Assembly: GCF_900018785.1 (NCBI RefSeq)
Contig: NZ_FCOY01000006.1
Span: 248,001-312,000 of the forward strand
Source: Xanthomonas massiliensis
Lineage (GTDB): Bacteria; Pseudomonadota; Gammaproteobacteria; Xanthomonadales; Xanthomonadaceae
Length of the DNA: 64,000 nt
Direction of reading: 5' to 3'
Shown one piece after another: positions 14,189 to 23,250 of the stretch. The stretch's first letter is position 1. Each line of letters starts with the position of its first letter. A program made the position numbers and the translations under genes. The notes beneath the pieces are model-generated. The model had not been told where the DNA came from and ran no database searches. It saw nothing but the letters and a program-made list of their open reading frames with translations.

Positions 14189-16495
14189 ATGGGAACGATG
14201 AGTCGGAACATGCGCATGCCGATGCTGGCGCTGGTGATGGCGACCGGGCTGGTCCATGCCCTTGCCCAGGCGTCGCCTGCCACGGATGCAGCGCGCGGTG
14301 TGCTCGAGCGCAGTTTCGGGCCGCAGGCGGCGGCGGTCGGGTTGGAGCAGGTCGATCCGCCGGATAGTCCTGCGGGGCCCTGGTACCGCGTGCAGGCCCG
14401 CGGGGGACGGCTTGCGGTGGATGGTTCCGATGCGATCGCCCTGGCCCATGGCGCCTATGCCTATCTGCAATCCATCGGTGCCGCCGATGTGAGCTGGGAA
14501 GGACGGCGGGTGGCGCTGCCCGCACGCTTTGCCGACCATGACGGCACGCGCGTGGCAACGCCATTCCTCCATCGCGCCTATCTCAATACCTGCACCTACG
14601 GCTACACGACGCCGTTCTGGGACTGGTCGCGCTGGGAACGCGAGATCGACTGGATGGCCCTGCACGGCATCGACATGCCTCTGGCGATGGAGGGCCAGGA
14701 GGCGATCTGGCAACGACTGTGGCGCGAATTCGGCCTGGCCGATGCGGATCTGGCCGATTACTTCTCCGGTCCGGCATTCACGCCGTGGCAGCGCATGGGC
14801 AACATCGAGGGGTATCGCGCGCCATTGCCGCAGCCATGGATCGACGAAAAGCAGGCCTTGCAGAAGAAGATCCTGGCGCGTATGCGCGAGCTGGGCATGA
14901 AGCCGGTGCTGCCGGCCTTCGCCGGCTATGTGCCCAAGGCGTTCGCGCAGGCGCATCCGCGGGCACGCATCTACCGCATGCGTGCCTGGGAGGGCTTCCA
15001 CGAGACCTACTGGCTGGATCCGGGCGATCCGCTGTTCGCCCGCATCGCCAGGCGTTTCATCGAGCTGTATGCCCAGGCCTATGGCGAGGGCGAGTTCTAC
15101 CTGGCCGACGCCTTCAACGAGATGCTGCCGCCGGTGGCCGACGACGGCAGCGACGTGGCCGCGGCCCAGTACGGCGACAGCACCGCCAACACCGAAGCGG
15201 CCAGGGCCAAGGCCGTCCCCGCGGCAAGGCGCGATGCCCGGCTGGCCCAGTACGGCGATGCGATTTACCGCTCCATCAGCCAGGTCAACCCGAAGGCGAC
15301 CTGGGTGATGCAGGGATGGCTGTTCGGTGCCGACCGCGAGTTCTGGCAGCCCGGGGCCATCGCTGCCTTCCTGAGCCGCGTGCCCGACGATCGCATGCTG
15401 GTACTGGACATCGGCAACGACCGTTATCCGGGTACCTGGAAGGCCTCCCAGGCCTTCGACGGGAAGCAGTGGATCTACGGCTACGTGCACAACTATGGCG
15501 GCAGCAATCCCGTCTACGGTGACTTCCAGTTCTACCGCCGCGACCTGCAAGCGCTGCTGGCCGACCGGGGACACGGCAACCTCGCCGGTTTCGGCGTGTT
15601 TCCCGAGGGCCTGCACAGCAATTCAGTGGTCTACGAATACCTGTATTCGCTGGCGTGGGAGGGGCCGCAGCTGCCCTGGCCGCAATGGCTGGAGCACTAC
15701 CTGCGCAGCCGCTACGGCCACGTCGATGCCGCATTGCTGGCCGCCTGGGACGACCTGGACGCGGCGGTCTACCGCACCCGCTACTGGTCGCCGCGCTGGT
15801 GGAACAAGAAGGCGGGCGCCTATCTGCTGTTCAAGCGCCCGACCACGGCAGTGACCGGTTTCGAGGACCGGCCGGACGACCTGCCGCGCCTGCGCAAGGC
15901 CCTCGACGCGCTGCTCGCCCAGGCCGGCCATTACCAGGATGCGCCGCTGTTCCGCCAGGACTTGGTGGAATACGCGCGCCAGTACCTGAGCCTGCAGGTC
16001 GATGCCCTCCTGGTGCAGGGCGTGCAGGCCTACCAGCGCGGCGACATCGTCGGAGGCGACCATGTCGTTGCCCGGGTGGAAGCCCTGGTCCGCGGCCTGG
16101 ACACGCTTGCCGGTGGCCAGCAGGAGAGCCTGGGTACCTGGATGCGGCAGGCCGCCGACTATGCCGGCGACGATGCCGCGTTGCGCCGCTACTACCTGGC
16201 CAACGCCCGTGCACAGGTCAGCGTATGGGGAGGCGAGGGCAACCTGGCCGACTATGCCTCCAAGGCCTGGCAGGGCATGTATGCCGGCTTCTATCTGCCG
16301 CGCTGGCAGAGGTTCTTTGCCGGGTTGCGCCGGGCAGAGGTGGCCGGTGAAGCCTTCGACCAGCAGGCATTCGAGGCCCAGGTCCGCGACTGGGAATGGG
16401 CCTGGGTCGGGCGCGAGGACATACCCGCGGCGACGGTGCCTGACGATCCTGCCGGCCTGATCCGCCGCCTGCTGGCCCGCCTGGACGCATCGTGA
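14189..16495 (+). CDS. Alpha-N-acetylglucosaminidase, GH89 (NAGLU family)
   Basis: A 768-residue secreted exo-enzyme that removes terminal alpha-linked GlcNAc. A signal peptide occupies about the first 30 residues (LALVMATGLVHALAQA); ATG 14198 is an equally possible start. An N-terminal domain (about 30-120) precedes the TIM barrel with NCTYGYTTPFWDWSRWEREI and the DMPLAMEGQEAIW segment. By alignment from memory with human NAGLU (Glu316 and Glu446), the acid/base is Glu311 in YLADAFNEM and the nucleophile is Glu473 in VFPEGLHSN. The C-terminal 250 residues are the all-alpha domain of the family. The human enzyme acts on heparan sulfate; the bacterial substrate here is unknown. It lies between receptor 2 and nagX on one apparent transcript. 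Confidence 0.92.
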   Translation: MGTMSRNMRMPMLALVMATGLVHALAQASPATDAARGVLERSFGPQAAAVGLEQVDPPDSPAGPWYRVQARGGRLAVDGSDAIALAHGAYAYLQSIGAADVSWEGRRVALPARFADHDGTRVATPFLHRAYLNTCTYGYTTPFWDWSRWEREIDWMALHGIDMPLAMEGQEAIWQRLWREFGLADADLADYFSGPAFTPWQRMGNIEGYRAPLPQPWIDEKQALQKKILARMRELGMKPVLPAFAGYVPKAFAQAHPRARIYRMRAWEGFHETYWLDPGDPLFARIARRFIELYAQAYGEGEFYLADAFNEMLPPVADDGSDVAAAQYGDSTANTEAARAKAVPAARRDARLAQYGDAIYRSISQVNPKATWVMQGWLFGADREFWQPGAIAAFLSRVPDDRMLVLDIGNDRYPGTWKASQAFDGKQWIYGYVHNYGGSNPVYGDFQFYRRDLQALLADRGHGNLAGFGVFPEGLHSNSVVYEYLYSLAWEGPQLPWPQWLEHYLRSRYGHVDAALLAAWDDLDAAVYRTRYWSPRWWNKKAGAYLLFKRPTTAVTGFEDRPDDLPRLRKALDALLAQAGHYQDAPLFRQDLVEYARQYLSLQVDALLVQGVQAYQRGDIVGGDHVVARVEALVRGLDTLAGGQQESLGTWMRQAADYAGDDAALRRYYLANARAQVSVWGGEGNLADYASKAWQGMYAGFYLPRWQRFFAGLRRAEVAGEAFDQQAFEAQVRDWEWAWVGREDIPAATVPDDPAGLIRRLLARLDAS

Positions 16496-16598
16496 TCCGT
16501 CTGGATGATCTGCGAATGGCCGATCCCGTGGTATCGGCGGCTACGCCGCCCTGCCCGCGTGGATGGCCACGTTGCCCCGTCGATTCGCTGGAGAACCC

Positions 16599-17747
16599 AT
16601 GAGCACCGTCGAGCTTAATCAGCCCAAGAAGAAGGAACGCTTCCTCTCGTTGGATGTGTTCCGGGGCCTGAGCATCTTCCTGATGATCCTGGTCAATACG
16701 CCCGGGGCAGGTGCGCCGGCCTATCCGATCCTCAAGCACGCCCGGTGGTTCGGCTTCACCGCTGCCGACCTGGTGTTCCCCTCGTTCCTGTTCGCGGTGG
16801 GCAGCGCGATGAGCTTCGCGCTCGGCAACGCCACGGCCACGCCGGCCGGGCCGTACCTGCGCAAGGTCGGCAAGCGCGCGGCGCTGATCTTCCTGTGCGG
16901 GTTCCTGATGTACTGGTACCCGTTCGTGCACCGCCTGCCGGACGGGGACTGGGGCTTCAACGCCTTCGCCGACACCCGGGTGATGGGCGTGCTGCAGCGC
17001 ATCGGCCTGTGCTACCTGCTGGCGGCGGTGCTGGTGCGCTGGCTGCCGGTGCGGGCGTTGCCGTGGCTGTGCGCGGCGATGCTGCTGGGCTACTGGGCGA
17101 TCCTGTACGCCTTCGGCCAGCCGGGGCTGGAACTCGACCGGCTCGGCAATGCCGGCACCCGCCTGGACCTGTGGCTGTTCGGGCCGGAGCACCTGTACCG
17201 CAGGGACGGCGGCTTCGACCCGGAAGGCCTGCTGGGCACGCTGCCGGCCACGGTCAACGTGCTGGCGGGCTATCTCGTCGGCCGCTTCCTGCAGCGGCAG
17301 GGCAAGAACGCGGCGGCGGTGCGGCGGCTGCTGCTGGCCGGACTCGTCCTGGTGGGGCTGGCGCTGGCCTGGCATCCGTTCTTCCCGGTGGCCAAGAAAC
17401 TGTGGACCGGCTCGTTCGTGGCGGTGACGGTGGGCCTGGACCTGTTGATCCTGGGGGCACTGGTGTGGTGGATCGAATTGCGCGGCCACGTGGCCGGCAG
17501 CGGCTTCTTCACCGTGCTCGGCCGCAACCCGCTGGCGATCTACCTGTTCTCCGAGCTGTTCGTGGTGACCCTGCAGATGGTGCCGGCCGGCGCGGGCATG
17601 GGCCTGTACGACTGGATCGGCATCCGCGTGTTCCAGGCGCTCTCGCCCGGCGCCCTCGGCTCGCTCCTGTGCGCGCTGGCCTACACGCTGCTGTGCTGGG
17701 CGGTGGGCTGGTGGATGGACCGGCGCGGGCTGTACCTGCGGTTGTGA
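16599..17747 (+). CDS. nagX: NagX / heparan-alpha-glucosaminide N-acetyltransferase-like membrane protein (COG4299)
   Basis: A 382-residue inner membrane protein with about ten hydrophobic segments. The start at 16599 is preferred because GGAG lies six bases before it. The N-terminal family signature ERFLSLDVFRGLSIFLMILVN is followed by LKHARWFGFTAADLVFPSFLF. The His in KHA aligns with the proposed catalytic His of human HGSNAT, which acetylates terminal glucosamine across the membrane using acetyl-CoA. Bacterial homologues in GlcNAc gene clusters are called NagX, with unproven function. Its position after GH89 suggests it either acetylates non-acetylated GlcN or helps sugar uptake. Confidence 0.85.
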   Translation: MSTVELNQPKKKERFLSLDVFRGLSIFLMILVNTPGAGAPAYPILKHARWFGFTAADLVFPSFLFAVGSAMSFALGNATATPAGPYLRKVGKRAALIFLCGFLMYWYPFVHRLPDGDWGFNAFADTRVMGVLQRIGLCYLLAAVLVRWLPVRALPWLCAAMLLGYWAILYAFGQPGLELDRLGNAGTRLDLWLFGPEHLYRRDGGFDPEGLLGTLPATVNVLAGYLVGRFLQRQGKNAAAVRRLLLAGLVLVGLALAWHPFFPVAKKLWTGSFVAVTVGLDLLILGALVWWIELRGHVAGSGFFTVLGRNPLAIYLFSELFVVTLQMVPAGAGMGLYDWIGIRVFQALSPGALGSLLCALAYTLLCWAVGWWMDRRGLYLRL

Positions 17748-17772
17748 CGTCGCCAGGTGCACACGCGCTCGA

Positions 17773-17797
17773 TTGGTCCTATATTGGATAGGACGAA
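17773..17797. promoter_or_regulatory. Putative GntR operator overlapping the nagQ promoter
   Basis: A perfect 7-bp inverted repeat GTCCTAT-ATTGG-ATAGGAC (17776-17794), extended by TT and AA two bases further out on each side. It ends 18 bp before the GntR gene ATG and contains TATATT (17780-17785), a plausible -10, so the GntR protein probably represses its own operon. TGGTCC/TGGTCCTA elements recur before receptor 2. Confidence 0.65.
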
Positions 17798-17815
17798 TAC
17801 GGGGCTGGCGGGGAA

Positions 17816-18571
17816 ATGGTTCGGTCTAAGAAGGAACTCGATCCGCGGGTGGCGGACCTCGCGCTGGATCCCGCGGCCGCGACACCGTTGTACCTGCAGC
17901 TGGCCACGCGCCTGGCCGAGGCGATCCGCGAGGGCGCCTGGCGCAGCGGCGAGGCCCTGCCGGCCGAGCGCGCGCTGTGCGAGCGCCTGGGAATCTCCCG
18001 GGTCACCCTGCGCCAGGCCGTCGATGCGCTGGTGGAGCAGGGGCTGGTGGTGCGCCGCCAGGGCGCCGGCACCTTCATCTCCTCGCAGATCGAGCACCAC
18101 CTGGGCGGGCTGACCGGCTTCAGCGAGACCCTGCGCCACAAGGGCTTCGCCCCCGGCACGCGCTGGCTGGAGCAGCGCCTGCGCCCGGCGCACGGCGAGG
18201 AGATCCTGCGCCTGGGGCTCTCGCCCGATGCGGTGGTGGCCGCGCTCACCCGCCTGCGCAGCGCCGACGGCCGGGTGATGGCCTACGAGCAGGCGGTGCT
18301 GCCGCGCGACGTGGTGCCCGATCCGGCGGCGGTGGGCGATTCCCTCTACGCCTACCTGGACGGCCGCGGCCAGCCGGTGGTGCGCGCGCTGCAGTACTTC
18401 CGCGCCATCAACCTGCCGCAGCGCCTGGCCGACCACCTGGGCATGCGCGTGGGCGAGGCCATCCTGCACGTGGTGCGGGTGGGCTACGCGCGCGACGGCA
18501 GCGCCATCGAGCTCACCGATACCTACTGCCACAACGACTACTACGACTTCGTCGCCGAGCTGCGACGCTAG
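17816..18571 (+). CDS. nagQ: GntR/HutC-type transcriptional regulator (NagQ-like)
   Basis: A 251-residue regulator: an N-terminal winged helix (about 22-90) with PLYLQLATRLAEAIREGAW, LPAERALCERLGISRVTLRQ and VVRRQGAGTFIS, then a C-terminal UTRA ligand domain (about 105-250) with SPDAVVAALTRLR and ELTDTYCHNDYYDF. UTRA regulators of this class (NagR/YvoA, NagQ) sense glucosamine-6-phosphate or GlcNAc-6-phosphate. The sequence and position at the head of the nagP-nagR-nagB-nagA genes match the Xanthomonas NagQ arrangement. A palindrome directly upstream suggests autoregulation. Confidence 0.85.
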   Translation: MVRSKKELDPRVADLALDPAAATPLYLQLATRLAEAIREGAWRSGEALPAERALCERLGISRVTLRQAVDALVEQGLVVRRQGAGTFISSQIEHHLGGLTGFSETLRHKGFAPGTRWLEQRLRPAHGEEILRLGLSPDAVVAALTRLRSADGRVMAYEQAVLPRDVVPDPAAVGDSLYAYLDGRGQPVVRALQYFRAINLPQRLADHLGMRVGEAILHVVRVGYARDGSAIELTDTYCHNDYYDFVAELRR

Positions 18572-18606
18572 CCGATCCCAGAACCCGCCACCGGAGCCTG
18601 CCGTCC

Positions 18607-19887
18607 ATGTCCAGCCCGCGTTCCGCCAGCCCTGCCGCCTCGCTTGCCATCGTCGGCCTGCTGTTCTTCATCATCGGCTTCTTCACCTGGATCAACGGCC
18701 CGTTGATCACCTTCGTGCGCCTGGCCTTCGATCTCGACGAGGTCAACGCGTTCCTGGTGCTGATGGTGTTTTACCTGTCCTACTTCTTCCTGGCGCTGCC
18801 GTCCTCGTGGATCCTCAAGCGCACCGGCATGAAGAAGGGGTTGGCGCTGAGCCTGGTGGTGATGGCGGTGGGCGCGGCGATGTTCGGCCAGTTCGCCACC
18901 CAGCGCTGGTATCCCGGGGCGCTGTGCGGGCTGTTCGTGATCGGCGGCAGCCTGGCGCTGCTGCAGACCGCGGTGAACCCGTACATCAGCATCCTCGGCC
19001 CGCACGAGAGCGCGGCGCGGCGCATCGCGCTGATGGGCATCTGCAACAAGTTCGCCGGCATCCTGGCGCCGATCATGATCGGCACGGTGGTGCTGCACGG
19101 CATCGGCGACCTGTCCGCGCAGGTGGCCGCCGCCGACGCGTCCGGCAAGGCGCTGCTGCTCGGCCAGTTCGCCGCCAAGATCCACGGCCCGTACCTGGTG
19201 ATGGCCGGCGTGGTGCTGGTGGTGGCGGTCGGCGTGCTGTTCTCGCCCCTGCCCGAGCTCAAGGCAGCCGAGGCCAACGCCACCCCGGCCGCGGCGCCGG
19301 GCGCGGCCGCGCGCACCAGCATCTTCCAGTTCCCGCACCTGTGGCTGGGCGTGCTGTGCCTGTTCGTGTACGTGGGCGTGGAGGTGATGGCCGGCGATGC
19401 CATCGGCACCTACGGCCACGGCTTCGACCTGCCGCTGGACCAGACCAAGCTGTTCACCTCCTTCACCCTGGCGGCGATGCTGGTCGGCTACCTGACCGGC
19501 CTGGCGCTGATCCCGCGCGTGTTCTCGCAGGAGCGCTGGCTGAGCGTGTCGGCGGTGCTGGGCATGGTGTTTTCCGTCGGTGCGCTGCTCACCCACGGCT
19601 ACGTGTCGGTCGGTTTCGTGGCGGCGCTGGGCTTCGCCAACGCGATGATGTGGCCGGCGATCTTCCCGCTGGCCATCCGCGGGCTCGGGCGCTTCACCGA
19701 GACCGGTTCGGCGCTGCTGGTGATGGGCATCGCCGGCGGCGCGATCATTCCGCAGGCGTTCGCCGTGCTCAAGCAGCACTTCGACTTCCAGCTCGTGTTC
19801 GCCGCGCTGATGGTGCCGTGCTACCTGTACATCCTCTATTACTCGCTGCGCGGCCACCGCGTCGGCCTGGCGCCGGCGGGGCGCTGA
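18607..19887 (+). CDS. nagP: N-acetylglucosamine MFS (FHS family) transporter
   Basis: A 426-residue inner membrane proton symporter of the fucose/glucose/galactose (FHS) branch, with about 12 membrane segments. Landmarks are FIIGFFTWINGPLI in the first helix, SYFFLALPSSWILKRTGMKKG (loop 2-3), LLQTAVNPYISILG and GFANAMMWPAIFPLAI. The frame is open upstream, but ATG 18607 sits just before the first helix and has CGGAG upstream. It lies between the GntR gene and nagR and should import free GlcNAc released in the periplasm. Confidence 0.9.
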   Translation: MSSPRSASPAASLAIVGLLFFIIGFFTWINGPLITFVRLAFDLDEVNAFLVLMVFYLSYFFLALPSSWILKRTGMKKGLALSLVVMAVGAAMFGQFATQRWYPGALCGLFVIGGSLALLQTAVNPYISILGPHESAARRIALMGICNKFAGILAPIMIGTVVLHGIGDLSAQVAAADASGKALLLGQFAAKIHGPYLVMAGVVLVVAVGVLFSPLPELKAAEANATPAAAPGAAARTSIFQFPHLWLGVLCLFVYVGVEVMAGDAIGTYGHGFDLPLDQTKLFTSFTLAAMLVGYLTGLALIPRVFSQERWLSVSAVLGMVFSVGALLTHGYVSVGFVAALGFANAMMWPAIFPLAIRGLGRFTETGSALLVMGIAGGAIIPQAFAVLKQHFDFQLVFAALMVPCYLYILYYSLRGHRVGLAPAGR

Positions 19888-19891
19888 GGCC

Positions 19892-20992
19892 ATGGCCGCC
19901 GTTTCCGACAAGCCGGGGAATCCGATGCGCCGACCCACCATCAAGGACGTCGCCGAACGCGCCAAGGTCTCGCTCAAGACGGTCTCGCGCGTGATCAACA
20001 ACGAGCCGTCGGTGATGCAGGCCACCCGCGCGCGGGTGCTGCGCGCGATCGCCGAGCTGGACTACGAGCCCGATCCGTCGGCGCGCAACCTGCGCAGCGG
20101 CACGCCGTTCGTGATCGGCCTGGTCTACGACAACCCCAACCCGTACCACATCATCGGCATCCAGAACGGCGTGCTGGCCGCGTGCCGCGAGACCGGCTTC
20201 GGCCTGCAGATCCATCCGTGCGACGGCTCCTCGCCGCTGCTGGCCGAGGAGCTGGCCGAGTGGGTGCAGCGTTCGCGCCTGGCCGGGCTGGTGCTCACCG
20301 CGCCGATGTCGGAGAACCGCGAGCTGGTGGCCAAGCTGGCCGCGCGCGGCATCCGCACCGTGCGCATCGTCGCCGGGACCGAGGATCCGCAGGACGGCCC
20401 GTGCGTGTTCGTGGACGACCGCGATGCCGCCTACGAGATCACCGAGCACCTGATCCAGCTCGGCCACCAGCGCATCGGCTTCCTCTGGGGCGGCCCGCAG
20501 CACCATTCCAGCGGCGAGCGCCATGCCGGCTACGTGGCCGCGCTCAAGGACTACGGCATCGAGCCGGACAAGCACCTGGTGGTGCCCGGCGACTACACCT
20601 TCGACGACGGTTTCCGCGGCGCGCGCCGGTTGCTGGCGCTGCGCGAGCCGCCTACCGCGATCTTCGGCAGCAACGACGAGATCGCCGCCGGCGTGCTCGC
20701 GGCGGCGCGCTCGGCCGGGCTCAACGTGCCCTACGACCTGTCCATCGCCGGCTTCGAGGACAGCCCGTTCTCGCGCCAGTCGTGGCCGGCGCTGACCACC
20801 GCCAAGCAGGCCACCGAGGACATCGCCCGCCACGCCGCGCGGCTGCTGATCGCCCAGCTCCATTCCGATGCCTACGACGAGAACGCCGAGGCGCTGCGCA
20901 ACCGTGGCTTCGTGCCGCAGCTGGTGGTGCGCGGTTCCACCGCGCCGGTGCAGCCGCGGCGCGTGCATCCCGCTTCCAAGGAGTCGTCCTGA
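19892..20992 (+). CDS. nagR: LacI-family transcriptional repressor NagR
   Basis: A 366-residue regulator with an N-terminal LacI helix-turn-helix and hinge (RRPTIKDVAERAKVSLKTVSRVINNEPSV ends the recognition helix; hinge about residues 55-68, NLRSGTPFVIGLV) and a periplasmic-binding-like sensor domain (about 70-345) with GSNDEIAAGVL and IAGFEDSPF. The ATG lies four bases after the nagP stop; a second ATG at 19925 would remove an 11-residue tail and is possible. A LacI-type palindrome is present at 10853-10868 upstream of the kinase. The expected ligand is a GlcNAc or glucosamine phosphate. Confidence 0.9.
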   Translation: MAAVSDKPGNPMRRPTIKDVAERAKVSLKTVSRVINNEPSVMQATRARVLRAIAELDYEPDPSARNLRSGTPFVIGLVYDNPNPYHIIGIQNGVLAACRETGFGLQIHPCDGSSPLLAEELAEWVQRSRLAGLVLTAPMSENRELVAKLAARGIRTVRIVAGTEDPQDGPCVFVDDRDAAYEITEHLIQLGHQRIGFLWGGPQHHSSGERHAGYVAALKDYGIEPDKHLVVPGDYTFDDGFRGARRLLALREPPTAIFGSNDEIAAGVLAAARSAGLNVPYDLSIAGFEDSPFSRQSWPALTTAKQATEDIARHAARLLIAQLHSDAYDENAEALRNRGFVPQLVVRGSTAPVQPRRVHPASKESS

Positions 20993-20995
20993 GTC

Positions 20996-22027
20996 ATGCC
21001 GAACCTGCCCGCCGAAGACCAGACCCTGATGTTCCGCGAGGCCGCGCAGGCGGCCGACGTGGTCGCCGCCCAGTTCGCGCGCAACCGCGCCGTGGTCGAG
21101 CGCCTGGCGGCCGAGCTGCGCGCCGCGCCGCCGCCGTTCATCGCCACCTGCGCGCGCGGTTCCTCCGACCATGCCGCCACCTACGGCAAGTACCTGTTCG
21201 AGACCCGGCTCGGGATCGTCACCGCCTCGGCCTCGCCCTCGGTCGGCTCGGTCTACGAGGCGCCGCTGCGCCTGGCCGGTGCGCTGTACCTGGTGATCTC
21301 CCAGTCCGGCAAGAGCCCGGACCTGCTGCGCAACGCCGAGGCGGCCAAGGCCGCCGGAGCGCACGTGGTGGCGCTGGTCAACGTCGAGGACTCGCCGCTG
21401 GCGGCGCTGGCCGACACGGTGATCCCGCTCGGCGCCGGCCCGGAGCGCAGCGTGGCGGCGACCAAGAGCTACATCGCCTCGCTGTCGGCGCTGTTGCAGC
21501 TGGCCGCGCACTGGAAGCAGGACCCGGCGCTGATCGGCGCGCTCGACGCCCTGCCGCAGGCGCTGCGCCAGGCCTGGACGCTGGACTGGCATTCGCTGGT
21601 GGACGGGCTGGCCGGGGCGAGCAACCTGTTCGTGCTCGGCCGCGGCCTGGGCCTGGCGGTGGCCCAGGAGGCCGCGCTCAAGTGCAAGGAAACCAGCGGC
21701 CTGCATGCCGAGGCCTACAGCTCGGCCGAGGTCAAGCACGGGCCGATGGCGCTGGTCGGGCCGGGGTTCCCGGTGCTGGCCTTCGCCCAGCCCGACGAGA
21801 CAGGGCTGGGCACGCGCGCGCTGGCCGAGGAATTCCGCCGGCGCGGGGCGGCGGTATGGCTGGCCGGCGCCGGCGGCGACCTGCCGCTGGCCGCCGCGCC
21901 CGATCCGGCCTGCGCGCCGCTGCTGGCGATCCAGAGCTTCTATCGCGCGGTGAACGCGCTGGCGCTGCGGCGCGGCTACAACCCCGACGTGCCGCCGCAT
22001 CTGAACAAGGTCACGGAGACCGTATGA
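20996..22027 (+). CDS. nagB-II: Glucosamine-6-phosphate deaminase, NagB-II (SIS domain) type
   Basis: A 343-residue protein with two SIS domains (about 35-165 and 205-320), resembling the isomerase half of GlmS rather than the unrelated NagB-I. Landmarks are CARGSSDHAATYGKYLFE, SQSGKSPD, AATKSYIASL, LGRGLGLAVAQEAALKCKET and HAEAYSSAEVKHGP. It converts glucosamine-6-phosphate to fructose-6-phosphate and ammonia in the cytosol. It starts three bases after the nagR stop, and its own stop overlaps the nagA start (ATGA), so nagB-II and nagA are translationally coupled. Confidence 0.92.
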   Translation: MPNLPAEDQTLMFREAAQAADVVAAQFARNRAVVERLAAELRAAPPPFIATCARGSSDHAATYGKYLFETRLGIVTASASPSVGSVYEAPLRLAGALYLVISQSGKSPDLLRNAEAAKAAGAHVVALVNVEDSPLAALADTVIPLGAGPERSVAATKSYIASLSALLQLAAHWKQDPALIGALDALPQALRQAWTLDWHSLVDGLAGASNLFVLGRGLGLAVAQEAALKCKETSGLHAEAYSSAEVKHGPMALVGPGFPVLAFAQPDETGLGTRALAEEFRRRGAAVWLAGAGGDLPLAAAPDPACAPLLAIQSFYRAVNALALRRGYNPDVPPHLNKVTETV

Positions 22028-23190
22028 ACACTGCAGGCAAGACCCTGGCGCTGCACGGCGGGCGCATCCTCACCGACGACGGCTTCCGCGAGGAGGCCGC
22101 GCTGCTGCTGGCCGACGGCCGCATCCAGGCCATCGTCGCCGCCGGCGACCCGCGCGTGGCCGCCGCCGACGCGCGCTTCGACCTGGGCGCCGGCACCCTG
22201 CTGCCGGGGTTCATCGACATCCAGGTCAACGGCGGCGGCGGGGTCCTGTTCAACAACGACCCCACCCCCGCGGGCCTGGCCGCCATCGCCCGCGCGCACC
22301 GCCGCTTCGGCACCACCGGCCTGCTGGCCACGCTGATCAGCGACACCGCCGCGAAGATGGCCACGGCCGTGGACGCCACGCGCCAGGCGCTGGCGCAGGG
22401 CGTGCCGGGCCTGCTCGGCATCCACCTGGAAGGGCCGTACATCAACCCGGTGCGCCGCGGCACGCACGATGCCAGCAAGCTGCGCCTGCCCGATGCGCAC
22501 GAGATCGCGGTGGACACCTCGCTGGGCAACGGCGTCACCCTGGTGACGCTGGCGCCGGAGGTGGTGCCGCTGGAGGACATCCGCAAGCTCGTGGACGGCG
22601 GCGCGATCGTCTTCGCCGGCCACAGCGCCGGCACCTACGAGGATGCGCGCGCCGGCGTCGCCGCCGGCATCCGCGGCTTCACCCACCTGTTCAACGCGAT
22701 GTCGCAGCTGGTCGGGCGCGAGCCGGGCATCGTCGGTGCGGCGCTGGACGATGCCGGTACCTGGCTGGGCATCATCGCCGACGGCGTGCACGTGCACCCG
22801 GCCAGCCTGCGCATCGCGCTGGCGGCCAAGCCGCGCGGCAAGGTGCTGCTGGTCACCGATGCGATGCCGCCGGTCGGTTCGGAGCAGAAGAGCTACGTGC
22901 TCAACGGCGAGGTGGTCACCGACGTGGACGGGGTGATCCGCAACAGCGCCGGCGCGCTGGCCGGCTCGGCGCTGGACATGGCCACCGCGGTGCGCAACGC
23001 GGTGGCCTGGCTGGGCGTGGACCTGGCCGAGGCCTCGCGCATGGCCTCGCTGTATCCGGCGCAGTGCCTGGGGCTGGACGACCGCCTGGGGCGCATCGCG
23101 CCGGGCCTGCAGGCCGACCTGGTGCTGCTGGACGAGACCCTGCACGCCCGCCACACCTGGATCGCCGGGCAGGGCGAAGCGGCCGCTTGA
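22024..23190 (+). CDS. nagA: N-acetylglucosamine-6-phosphate deacetylase
   Basis: A 388-residue amidohydrolase-superfamily enzyme that removes acetate from GlcNAc-6-phosphate. The N-terminal barrel entry is PGFIDIQVNGGGG (the NagA form with Gln and Asn in place of HxH), followed by HLEGPYINPVRRG with the metal-binding Glu. GHSAGTYEDA and THLFNAMSQL supply the two metal-binding His, DGVHVHP contacts substrate, and VTDAMPP holds the catalytic Asp. It overlaps nagB-II by four bases. A short GC hairpin follows the gene. This is the last gene of the plus-strand arm. Confidence 0.95.
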   Translation: MNTAGKTLALHGGRILTDDGFREEAALLLADGRIQAIVAAGDPRVAAADARFDLGAGTLLPGFIDIQVNGGGGVLFNNDPTPAGLAAIARAHRRFGTTGLLATLISDTAAKMATAVDATRQALAQGVPGLLGIHLEGPYINPVRRGTHDASKLRLPDAHEIAVDTSLGNGVTLVTLAPEVVPLEDIRKLVDGGAIVFAGHSAGTYEDARAGVAAGIRGFTHLFNAMSQLVGREPGIVGAALDDAGTWLGIIADGVHVHPASLRIALAAKPRGKVLLVTDAMPPVGSEQKSYVLNGEVVTDVDGVIRNSAGALAGSALDMATAVRNAVAWLGVDLAEASRMASLYPAQCLGLDDRLGRIAPGLQADLVLLDETLHARHTWIAGQGEAAA

Positions 23191-23201
23191 GCCTGCCCGA
23201 T

Positions 23202-23222
23202 CCGGCCGCCTTGCCCGGCCGG
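23202..23222. terminator. Hairpin between convergent nagA and cca
   Basis: A perfect 7-bp stem CCGGCCG/CGGCCGG with a 7-nt loop lies in the 60-bp convergent gap. There is no T run, so it is at best a weak or Rho-assisted terminator. Confidence 0.4.
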
Positions 23223-23250
23223 CAACTGCGGCTCCGGCCTTCCCCGGGCT

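Noticed and set aside
16531-16545. A TGGTATC element before nagX as a further GntR site.
   Set aside because: It is a single half-site without a partner arm and lies inside the presumed operon.
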